DNA of 42,017 nucleotides, from assembly GCF_016429195.1 (NCBI RefSeq), contig NZ_JAELUF010000018.1, forward strand, positions 1-42,017, read 5' to 3'. The notes beneath the pieces are model-generated. The model was not told where the DNA came from. It ran no database searches and worked only from the letters and a program-made list of their open reading frames with translations. A program made the position numbers and the translations under genes. Of this stretch, positions 27,161 to 34,382 are shown piece by piece; the stretch's first letter is position 1; the number at the start of each line of letters is the position of its first letter. The DNA comes from Brevundimonas sp. ASV9 (lineage in GTDB: Bacteria > Pseudomonadota > Alphaproteobacteria > Caulobacterales > Caulobacteraceae).

Positions 27161-30100
27161 TCAGTCGGCGTTCCGATGGTCATCCTCGGACGGAGCCTCA
27201 GCGGCCGCCCGCTCATACTCCAGCCGATGGAGCGCTGCGTGCTCTTCGCTTCGGCGCTGTTCTGAACGGATCTCATTATCCAGCCGCCCCCCAAAACGCA
27301 CGGCGAACGCTTTGACGGGCGCGCAATCGTCGTCGCTCCAGTGATTGATGGTGGCGCGAAGTTGCTTGAGCCTGTTGACGCGTCCAAACTCGCCGGAGGT
27401 CACGCCGGTCGGGTGCAGCACCACCTCAACGAACCCGATCAGATCGTCATCGGGCGGCAAGGATGAGATCACCGCCTTCGCCAGCGGATGGAGGAACGGT
27501 TCGCCCGAATAGGCACGCATCGTCTCGAGGACAAAGCGGGCATCCTGCGGGTCGCCCGTTCCAATGTAAGGACGGAGCGCCTCCTCAAGGGGACCGGCGA
27601 ATTCCGGGTACACCGTCTGGAGGAATTTGCCGCCGTGGTAGCTGAAGAAGTCGGGCTGGGCGGCGTACCAGCCGCGGGCGGATCGCACGACGAGGATCGC
27701 CGCGTCCGCAAGCGCGGTGCGCAGGCGGCGCAGACGGTAGGGCACGGCTTCATAGTCATTCTCGCGGCCGTCCGCGAAACGCCGTACGATCCGGCTCCCG
27801 ATATGGTCGATGACCGCCTGCGGGTGCGTCGCGGCCAGATCGGCCAGGACGCCCTCCAGCGAGGGGTTCACTTTCGGGGCGTCGACCAATGAGCCGAGGA
27901 GGAGCGTGGCGTCAGCATCCGCCAGCGACCGGATCACAGCCGACCCGCCACGGCGAGCTAGCCAGTACCGATGCCAATAGTGCACGTTCATCGCGCTGGC
28001 GAACGCCAGGGCGCGAAGGAGAACCAACGCGAGTGAGGCGACGTGTTCCTCCCCGTCGCGGCGACTGACCGCACCGATGACATTCAGGATCGCCTTTGTG
28101 TCAGCCGCCGCAATAGCCGAGCTTAGCACGCGGTCCAGAATGTCCGGGTCCAACGCGTCGACCACGCCGACCGCGAAGGCGATATCCCCGAGGAATTGGC
28201 GTTCTCCGATCCAGCGATCGACCAGGGCGAGCGTATCCTCCCAACGATCGGTCCGCGCCAATCCAAGCAGGATCGGCGACAGGAAGTTCGCAAGGCGGGC
28301 GTCCAGCTGTCCAAGATAGTTGACCGCGATCGCCGGTTTCCTCTCGGCGAGACGCTGAAGGAACTCCGTGAACGATGGGAAGGTGGCTAAGTCATTCGAC
28401 TCCGTGGCGGCGCAGCGGCGAAGGGTTGCGAGCCAGGCCTTTGCATTGCCGAGATCAATACCGTCGATAAACAGGCCGAACTGCTCCCGGCGGTACGCCT
28501 CTTCGCCCTCATAGTCGAATTCCCGATCGTCCCAGGCCGGCGGAAACACGGACTCAAAACCGACGAGCAGCTTATAGGTGGTGAACTCCTGGTCGGCGTT
28601 GAGAGCGTCTCGGAAAGCGAAGACCGCCTCCACCATGGATTCACGGGCTGCCTCCTGGGCCGCACTCGTCTGATCCCCAGGGAGGGCTTCGCCTTCATGG
28701 CGATAGGTCCAGAGCATTCCCTGTTCGATGCGCTGACGGAGTTCGTAAGACCATCGTGCGCAGGTGGCGGCGAAGTGCAGCGCCACTTCGGCGATGTTGG
28801 CCAGGACGATCTCGCCGAGCTCCGGCCTGACAACGCCGCCGTACGACGGCATGACCATGGCGGCGCGCAATACGTCGATGATCTCCGATCGGTCACCGTC
28901 GCTTAGGCTGTCGGCATCATAGCCACGCGCGATGTCCAGGGCTTCGGAACGCATACGCCGCAACCCATCGCTGGCGACTACGGCGCCCTGATGGAGGGTC
29001 ACGGTGTCGTCATCCACCGTGGTTCCGGTGATGTCTGTCGCGAACACCTCCCGTAGGATCGCCAGGACAAGGGGTTTCAGAAGCTGGCGATCTTCCGGCG
29101 ACAGCGCCTCGACGCGCTGCATCAGGATGCCCTGCACGACGGGTCCCGCCTCCTGCCAGACATGAAGGTGATGCTTGGCCAGCTTGCTCGTGAGCTTGAC
29201 CCAGGCGAAGGCCTCATCGCCTTCAGCACCCCGGTAAAGGGAGCAGATCAGATCGAAGGTCTGATCGACATCGACGAAGCGGAGATCTTCGATGATGGAC
29301 GCAGCCATCTCGGCGACATCTTTCGCGGTCTTGCCCGCGAGATCGCCAAAGGGCGTCTGTCGCGCCTCGGTGGGTAGTTCTCGACTCCGTTCCACCGCGC
29401 GGACGACCGCCCGGAGGATGTCGCTCGAACCGTTCTCCCAGTCGTCATAGTGGGGAAGAACGGAAGAGTGGAAGTTGCTCAAAGCCTCGTACAGGGCGTT
29501 GTTGTCAGCCGCCTGGTCAATGGCTTCGACAATGCCCTGCTCGAACAACGCCTGCCCGCGCGATAAACGGTCCACGTCGCTCAGCACCTTCTGGAACGCG
29601 TATCCCGCCGGGGCCAGATAGTCGCGCATGATCCTGGCCATGCGGGCTTCGATCCCCTTCATCAGCTCACTACCGAAACCGGTCAGCGCCGGCTTCTTGT
29701 AGATGGTGTCATGAGCCATCTCGGCCCAGGCATGGTTGAGCGTCGTCTGGACCTGAACCTCACACCAAAGTCCGGCGAAGGGCGCATACTCGGGCAGCGC
29801 CGCGCGCTGGTCCGTCAGTCGAACGACGTAGTTGTTGGAAACGAACAGCTCGTTTGCAGGGGCGTTGTCGGCGGTGGGATGGTGGATCCTCGTCCTGTCC
29901 CAGTCGATCTCGAAGTTGTCTCGGAGCACGCCGGAATTCTGAAACCGCGAGACATCCGAGTTGGTGTAGAAGATGATGCGAACGCCCGCGAGGTCCTTCG
30001 CGTGGGCCTCGATCTCGTCCGCCTCGTTCGCCCCTCCCTTGGCCAACTTTTTCCGAAGCGAGGCCACCTCCTTCGCGCGGTGCTGGATCTGCTGAGGATG

Positions 30101-30205
30101 CAACGATCCGTCCCTCGCGACCGCCGCCGCCAGAATCCTGCTGATCACTTCTGCGAGCCCCGCGTAGGCCGCTCTGCCGTTCTGCTCATACGCCGCCAAC
30201 TGCAT
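27161..30205 (-). CDS. large RelA/SpoT-domain protein (alarmone-synthetase-like, no hydrolase domain)
   Basis: The N-terminal 230 residues match the RelA/SpoT nucleotidyltransferase fold: RAKEVASLRKKL (43-54), the DLAGVRIIFY motif (71-80), and EVQVQTTLNHAWAEMAHDTIYK starting at Glu149, the catalytic-site glutamate. Such enzymes transfer pyrophosphate from ATP to GDP/GTP or, in toxin-like members, to ATP or tRNA. The G-loop normally reads as YxSxHY; here it is FVSNNY (121-126), so the guanine-stacking Tyr is Phe and the His is Asn, which could alter the acceptor. No HD hydrolase, TGS or ACT domain is present. Residues about 240-1014 are a long helical region without recognisable domains, possibly a sensing solenoid. 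The start is ATG at 30203-30205. It converges with the nuclease-TPR gene and lies downstream of the KAP-like ATPase. Its exact product is unknown; a growth-arrest effector is my inference. Confidence 0.85.
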   Translation of the reverse strand: MQLAAYEQNGRAAYAGLAEVISRILAAAVARDGSLHPQQIQHRAKEVASLRKKLAKGGANEADEIEAHAKDLAGVRIIFYTNSDVSRFQNSGVLRDNFEIDWDRTRIHHPTADNAPANELFVSNNYVVRLTDQRAALPEYAPFAGLWCEVQVQTTLNHAWAEMAHDTIYKKPALTGFGSELMKGIEARMARIMRDYLAPAGYAFQKVLSDVDRLSRGQALFEQGIVEAIDQAADNNALYEALSNFHSSVLPHYDDWENGSSDILRAVVRAVERSRELPTEARQTPFGDLAGKTAKDVAEMAASIIEDLRFVDVDQTFDLICSLYRGAEGDEAFAWVKLTSKLAKHHLHVWQEAGPVVQGILMQRVEALSPEDRQLLKPLVLAILREVFATDITGTTVDDDTVTLHQGAVVASDGLRRMRSEALDIARGYDADSLSDGDRSEIIDVLRAAMVMPSYGGVVRPELGEIVLANIAEVALHFAATCARWSYELRQRIEQGMLWTYRHEGEALPGDQTSAAQEAARESMVEAVFAFRDALNADQEFTTYKLLVGFESVFPPAWDDREFDYEGEEAYRREQFGLFIDGIDLGNAKAWLATLRRCAATESNDLATFPSFTEFLQRLAERKPAIAVNYLGQLDARLANFLSPILLGLARTDRWEDTLALVDRWIGERQFLGDIAFAVGVVDALDPDILDRVLSSAIAAADTKAILNVIGAVSRRDGEEHVASLALVLLRALAFASAMNVHYWHRYWLARRGGSAVIRSLADADATLLLGSLVDAPKVNPSLEGVLADLAATHPQAVIDHIGSRIVRRFADGRENDYEAVPYRLRRLRTALADAAILVVRSARGWYAAQPDFFSYHGGKFLQTVYPEFAGPLEEALRPYIGTGDPQDARFVLETMRAYSGEPFLHPLAKAVISSLPPDDDLIGFVEVVLHPTGVTSGEFGRVNRLKQLRATINHWSDDDCAPVKAFAVRFGGRLDNEIRSEQRRSEEHAALHRLEYERAAAEAPSEDDHRNAD

Positions 30206-30627
30206 GAAGCACTCCTTGGTTGAGCAGCATTGCGCCGCCTATCTTATGGAGGTGCGAGCCCAGCGTATCCGTCTACAGCGCCGCCTTCTATGTCCGACAC
30301 GATTCGGGTTGAGTTCGCCCCGTTCCAGAGCTCAACGAGCAACATCAGGGAGGTTAGTTGCCTGACGTCCAACTTTGCCCATGGCGAGCAGCGCTGAAGC
30401 GCGAGAACGCTCCTCCGCAGCCTTGGTCGCCGCTGATCGGCAAGTGGGAAGGGTGTCTTCGCACCACAATGACTAAGCGGATGTCGCTTCTCCAGATTGC
30501 GGATCATGTCCGCTGATGGCGCTTCTCGGACCGGTGGAGATCGGGCCGGCTGGACCCGCACCGGCGAGGCCTCGGGCAGGGCTACTTGTCCCCGCCATCG
30601 TGGCCCGGACTTCAGACCGCGTTGCAT
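30206..30627. other. 422-base stretch with no convincing gene
   Basis: This lies between the start of the RelA/SpoT-domain gene and the end of the KAP-like ATPase gene. An Arg/Pro-rich frame of 127 codons is open on the minus strand (30244-30627), but it has no ribosome-binding site or family resemblance and I do not call it. The stretch presumably carries the promoter of the RelA/SpoT-domain gene, implying that this gene and the ATPase are not tightly coupled. Confidence 0.55.
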
Positions 30628-32337
30628 CTACAGCCCCGGAGCGGGCGGCGCGGGTGGGGTGAAGCCCCAGTTTCGCAGCCGCCGCGCACGCAGGGGCGAG
30701 GTCTCGGCGATCCGGGTAAGGGCAGTCGTCAGTGCCGCCCGCAGCGCTCGACCGGACTCGGTCTCGTGACGCGCCACATTCATGGCGGATTGGACGATAC
30801 GCCGAAGATTAGGACCCTCAGCTGCCAGAAACATCGCCTCAATCTCGTCGGCGGTGAGCTTGCCTAGAAGAGCTTCGTCAGGGTCGTTCCACCCCCCGGA
30901 GGCTATGTCCAGAAGCACCGCCTCGGGATCGCGGTCGTCGGGGATGGCCTTGAGTCGTTCGGCGAAAGCGGCGGCCAGTTCCGGATCGATTGGGTCCTCC
31001 TCCCCAAAATGGTGGTTTGACAAGTCAAACCACCCGCGTTCGTGGGGCAGGGCGGCGACATAGTCCGGGATCAAGGCGTCGGCCTCGGCATCGCGTCCAT
31101 ACTCCCGCAACAGCTGGAGCGTCCCGCTCATGTTGAGGGGACTGATATCGGCAAGGCAGGCCCGGGCACCGGCGACCAGGCCGTCGAGGATCTCGTTGTC
31201 GTCGACGGCCAGGGAATGGTGATAGCGCTTCCACGCCAGGTCAAAGGCGCTGTCGCGGGCCCCGCGCCGAAAGGTCTCCGCCAGCTTTGCGGCCTCCGCC
31301 AATAGCCGAGCCTCGTCGAAATAGCCGGCCTTAATCCCGTCGAAGATTACCAGATCGAAGTCGTCGGCCATGGTGAAGGGGAGGGCGGAGAGGAGATCGC
31401 ACCATTTAACCGCCTCGGCGGCGCCGGCCGCCAAGTCGCCCGGGTCGCGCATGGCCATGACGATACTGTTGTAGGTGCGAAGAAAGTCTAGGTCGGGCGC
31501 GTGGTCCGGCTCCAGAACGGCCCAGCCGGCGAGGGCACATGTGCCGATGGCCTGGTCGAGGACCTCGACGCGAAACGGTGCTAGCAGTTCGGCCAGCCGC
31601 AGGCTGAGGCGCTCGATTTTCTTGATCACCCGGATGTTGCTGACGCCTAAGGTGGTGGTGGCTTTCCGCAGGCGTTCGCCGATCGGCTGGCCCTCGACCA
31701 CGGCGATGGCAGCAGCCTCGGCCGCAGTCGGCTCGAAGACAAGGGAGACGTCGACGACCTTTTCGAGGAGACGCTCGAATTCCTTCTGCTCGTCAGTCTC
31801 CATCGCTGCGTCGTTCAGGAGCAGCACGACCTTGCAATTGCGCTGCTCCTTGAGAAAGGAGGCCAGGCCCAGCACGTCGCGCTGTTTGAGGCCCTCGCCC
31901 GCCCGTTCGAGAGCGTCGAGGCACACCAGCTGGTCGCGGACCAGCAGAAAGGCGGATTTTGCGATGGCGTCGCCGAGGTCACCTTGGCCGAATGCGCTCA
32001 TGATGGGACCGATCAGGGAGCGTCCCTTTCGCCCGACCGTCGTCCCCATGTCGAACAGGCCCCGTATGCTCTCGACGTCTGGCCCAGTCAGCGCCTTTTC
32101 CGGCGCGACCTTGCCCTCAAAGATGGCGAAGCGGAGATCGTCGAGCGAGTTCAGGCCGAACAGCGAAGCGTAGCTATAGCTCTTGGCCTTGAGCGTCTTT
32201 TGCGCCTGCGCCTCGCCCAGATAGCGGCGCCAGGCGTAGGTCTTGCCGACGCCCCACTTGCCCTTAATGCACAGCACCTCCGCCGTCTCACTGGCGAGGA
32301 AGCGGCGGATTTCCTTGATCACGAGGTCTGTTGACAT
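30628..32337 (-). CDS. KAP-like P-loop NTPase
   Basis: This 569-residue protein has a Walker A motif GKWGVGKT at residues 26-33 very near its N-terminus and a Walker B-like LVCLDALER at 137-145, followed by a sensor-like strand KVVLLLND. The order and wording (IKGKWGVGKTYAWRRYL; LDxLER) resemble KAP/STAND-like P-loop ATPases, a group often found in phage-defence and membrane-associated signalling loci. The C-terminal 330 residues are helical and end in a Pro-rich tail; I recognise no domain and see no membrane segments. The start is ATG at 32335-32337. The gene is co-directional with the RelA/SpoT-domain gene but separated by 422 bases. I infer a regulatory or sensor ATPase for the island. 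KAP assignment is by motif only. Confidence 0.82.
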   Translation of the reverse strand: MSTDLVIKEIRRFLASETAEVLCIKGKWGVGKTYAWRRYLGEAQAQKTLKAKSYSYASLFGLNSLDDLRFAIFEGKVAPEKALTGPDVESIRGLFDMGTTVGRKGRSLIGPIMSAFGQGDLGDAIAKSAFLLVRDQLVCLDALERAGEGLKQRDVLGLASFLKEQRNCKVVLLLNDAAMETDEQKEFERLLEKVVDVSLVFEPTAAEAAAIAVVEGQPIGERLRKATTTLGVSNIRVIKKIERLSLRLAELLAPFRVEVLDQAIGTCALAGWAVLEPDHAPDLDFLRTYNSIVMAMRDPGDLAAGAAEAVKWCDLLSALPFTMADDFDLVIFDGIKAGYFDEARLLAEAAKLAETFRRGARDSAFDLAWKRYHHSLAVDDNEILDGLVAGARACLADISPLNMSGTLQLLREYGRDAEADALIPDYVAALPHERGWFDLSNHHFGEEDPIDPELAAAFAERLKAIPDDRDPEAVLLDIASGGWNDPDEALLGKLTADEIEAMFLAAEGPNLRRIVQSAMNVARHETESGRALRAALTTALTRIAETSPLRARRLRNWGFTPPAPPAPGL

Positions 32338-32656
32338 AGGGATGTTCTAGGGTCCGGTCGCTGTTCACCCAAGTCGAAACGAACGCCGTTCACCGCCGTG
32401 GTTTTGTTAATGTGACCATTCACGGGTGATCTGAATGTCCGGTTTTCGACGGCGGCCCGATGTCTGCTCGTGGCGCATTGCCGACCTCGGTGAGTGATGA
32501 AGGGTAGGGCGTTGCGCCTAGCGCCGTTCTAGAAAAAAGCTGAACACATAAACCTAACGAGCATGATGATTGATTCCGCGCCACCACGGCCACGGAACAA
32601 GCTAATACCATTGGTGAATCCGCAATCGAGTCCGATAATCGTGACTGAGGTGCAAC
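32338..32656. other. 319-base intergenic region at the right edge of the island
   Basis: No gene is seen. The region separates the divergent KAP-like ATPase and halogenase genes and must contain both promoters. It is more AT-rich than its surroundings, especially from 32530 to 32640, and contains a cluster of GANTC sites near the halogenase start. I found no long direct repeat shared with the left edge of the island by eye. Confidence 0.6.
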
Positions 32657-32667
32657 TTGGCTGACTC
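32572..32667 (+). promoter_or_regulatory. cluster of four GANTC methylation sites upstream of the first halogenase
   Basis: GATTC (32572-32576), GAATC (32616-32620), GAGTC (32628-32632) and GACTC (32663-32667) fall within 96 bases spanning the TTG start of the halogenase gene. GANTC is the target of the cell-cycle methyltransferase CcrM in Caulobacterales. The sites are seen directly; the regulatory meaning is inferred. Confidence 0.4.
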
Positions 32668-34168
32668 ATCCTTGATCATAGATCGCATCGTCATCGTCGG
32701 GGGCGGCACGGCGGGGTGGATGGCAGCGGCCGCGCTGGCGCATGCGTTCGCGGGCGCCGGCAAGACCGTGACCTTGGTCGAATCCGAGGCGATCGGCATC
32801 ATCGGCGTCGGCGAGGCGACGATCCCGGAAATCCTGAAGTTCAACGCGCGCCTGGGGATCGACGAGGCGGACTTCCTGCGTGAGACCAAGGCCACGTTCA
32901 AGCTGGGGATTGAGTTCGACGGCTGGCGACGCGAGGGCGAGCGCTATTTCCATCCGTTCGGCGCCTTCGGGCTGGATATGGAAGGCATCGCCTTTCATCA
33001 TTTCTGGCTGAAAGCCTGCGCCGAAGGCGGGTCGGAGCCGTTGGAAACCTATTCCATGGCCTGGCAGGCCGCACGCCGTGGCCGTTTCGTTCATCCGCAG
33101 GGCGGGCCGCAGTCGCCGTTGTCCAGCCTGGGCTACGCCTATCATTTCGATGCGGCGCTATATGCCGCCCTCCTGCGCCTCTTTGCGGAGGGGCTGGGGG
33201 TCGTTCGGCGCGAAGGGCGGGTGGTCGAGGTCCAGCGGGCGGCGGATGGCGACATCACAGGCGTAAGGCTTGACGACGGGCGGGTCGTCGAAGGCGACTT
33301 CTTCATCGATTGCACCGGCTTCGTCGGCCTTCTGATCGAGCAGGCATTGACGTCCGGCTATGAGGACTGGAGTTCCTGGCTTTCATGTGACAGCGCTGTC
33401 GCCGTCCCATGCGAACGGGAGGGGGCGTTGTCTCCTTACACACGGTCGACGGCGCGCGAGGCCGGGTGGCAGTGGCGCATCCCGCTGCAACACCGGGTCG
33501 GCAACGGCTACGTCTATTCCTCGGCGCACATCTCACATCAGGAGGCCGAGGACGCGCTGATGTCGCGGTTGGAGGGCACGGCTCTGGCCGAGCCGCGTCG
33601 CCTGCGGTTCGCCACAGGCCGGCGCAAGGACTGCTGGAAGCGCAACTGTGTGGCGGTCGGACTGTCGAGCGGATTCCTCGAGCCGCTTGAATCGACCAGC
33701 ATTCACCTGATCCAGAGCGCCATCACCAAGCTGATCACCCTGTTTCCGTCGCACAAAAACAGCGAGGGCCTTCGCCGTGAGTTCAACGCGCTGATGGAGG
33801 AGGAATTCGTCACGGTCCGCGACTTCCTGATCCTGCACTACAAGATCAACCAGCGAGAGGGACCGTTCTGGAGCCAGATGCGCGACATGCCGATCCCGGA
33901 CCGGCTGGCGGCCAAGATCGCCCTGTTCGAGGATACGGGTCGGATCATCAGGCGCGACCATGACATCTTTTCCGAATCGAGCTGGCTGGCGGTCGCGGTG
34001 GGGCAGGGGCTGACGCCGCAGGGGCGTCACCCGATTTCCGACGTCATCGGTCATGACGCCAATAGGGGTCGGCTGTCGGCAATTCGTGACAGCATCTGGC
34101 GCACGGCCGACGCCCTGCCGACGCACGAAGACGTTCTGACGACGACGATGAACCGTAAGGCGTCTTGA
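32657..34168 (+). CDS. flavin-dependent tryptophan-halogenase family protein (paralogue 1)
   Basis: This 503-residue FADH2-dependent halogenase homologue has the FAD-binding GGGTAGW (15-21), GVGEATIP, the catalytic lysine K82 in ATFKLGIEF (equivalent to PrnA Lys79), the diagnostic WQWRIP (271-276; WxWxIP) and GFLEPLESTSIHLIQ, which carries the active-site Glu. All elements for hypohalous-acid-type halogenation are therefore present. Homologues beside TonB-dependent receptors are common in Caulobacterales and Xanthomonas, and BrvH of a Brevundimonas halogenates (mainly brominates) indole; the physiological role there is unclear. The start is TTG at 32657, with GAGG at 32647-32650 as its ribosome-binding site. 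The TonB-dependent receptor follows, 214 bases downstream on the same strand. Confidence 0.9.
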   Translation: MADSSLIIDRIVIVGGGTAGWMAAAALAHAFAGAGKTVTLVESEAIGIIGVGEATIPEILKFNARLGIDEADFLRETKATFKLGIEFDGWRREGERYFHPFGAFGLDMEGIAFHHFWLKACAEGGSEPLETYSMAWQAARRGRFVHPQGGPQSPLSSLGYAYHFDAALYAALLRLFAEGLGVVRREGRVVEVQRAADGDITGVRLDDGRVVEGDFFIDCTGFVGLLIEQALTSGYEDWSSWLSCDSAVAVPCEREGALSPYTRSTAREAGWQWRIPLQHRVGNGYVYSSAHISHQEAEDALMSRLEGTALAEPRRLRFATGRRKDCWKRNCVAVGLSSGFLEPLESTSIHLIQSAITKLITLFPSHKNSEGLRREFNALMEEEFVTVRDFLILHYKINQREGPFWSQMRDMPIPDRLAAKIALFEDTGRIIRRDHDIFSESSWLAVAVGQGLTPQGRHPISDVIGHDANRGRLSAIRDSIWRTADALPTHEDVLTTTMNRKAS

Positions 34169-34281
34169 AAACGGGCCTGTCGCCTGCAAGCCGTGTCAGC
34201 AGACGGGCGTCCGTCGCAATGGTGCGGGCGCACCACTTCTGAGTCCGCCAATCGAAAACGCGCCAAGTTTGTCGCGAGAAG

Positions 34282-34297
34282 TTGACATCGCTGTCAA
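34282..34297. promoter_or_regulatory. probable LacI-family operator overlapping the receptor promoter
   Basis: TTGACA-TCGC-TGTCAA is a perfect 6-bp inverted repeat with a 4-base centre, 85 bases before the receptor start. The left arm TTGACA can itself serve as a -35 hexamer, so binding would block the promoter; the matching -10 is poor. It nearly equals the palindrome at 41675-41690 near the LacI gene. Confidence 0.65.
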
Positions 34298-34382
34298 TCG
34301 GTTGTCCAACATGCTCGCGGACGGTCAATCGAGGCTGCCGAAACGATTGCGACGGGCTGAACCGTCCTCGGGGGGATCAGAA

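Noticed and set aside
25474..27387. 637-codon open frame on the minus strand under the nuclease-TPR gene
   Set aside because: GC-rich antisense shadow: Arg/Gln/Gly/His-rich translation with no domain, while the plus-strand frame shows clear domain signatures over the same DNA.
30244..30627. 127-codon minus-strand frame that might be a small antitoxin between the ATPase and the RelA/SpoT gene
   Set aside because: Pro/Arg-rich, with no ribosome-binding site, no HTH or known antitoxin motif and no good start. An antitoxin here would be attractive, but the sequence does not support it.
22575..32656. Search for att sites or terminal direct repeats bounding the island
   Set aside because: No tRNA gene, integrase or long direct repeat was found by eye at either edge, so I do not claim an integrated element. 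A self-alignment of the two edges would be needed.
33388..33401. TGACAGCGCTGTCG inside the first halogenase gene, 13 of 14 matches to the LacI palindrome
   Set aside because: It encodes the conserved CDSAVAVP motif of the family, and paralogue 2 has the equivalent CDSAFAVP. The match is most simply a by-product of coding; it is far from any start.
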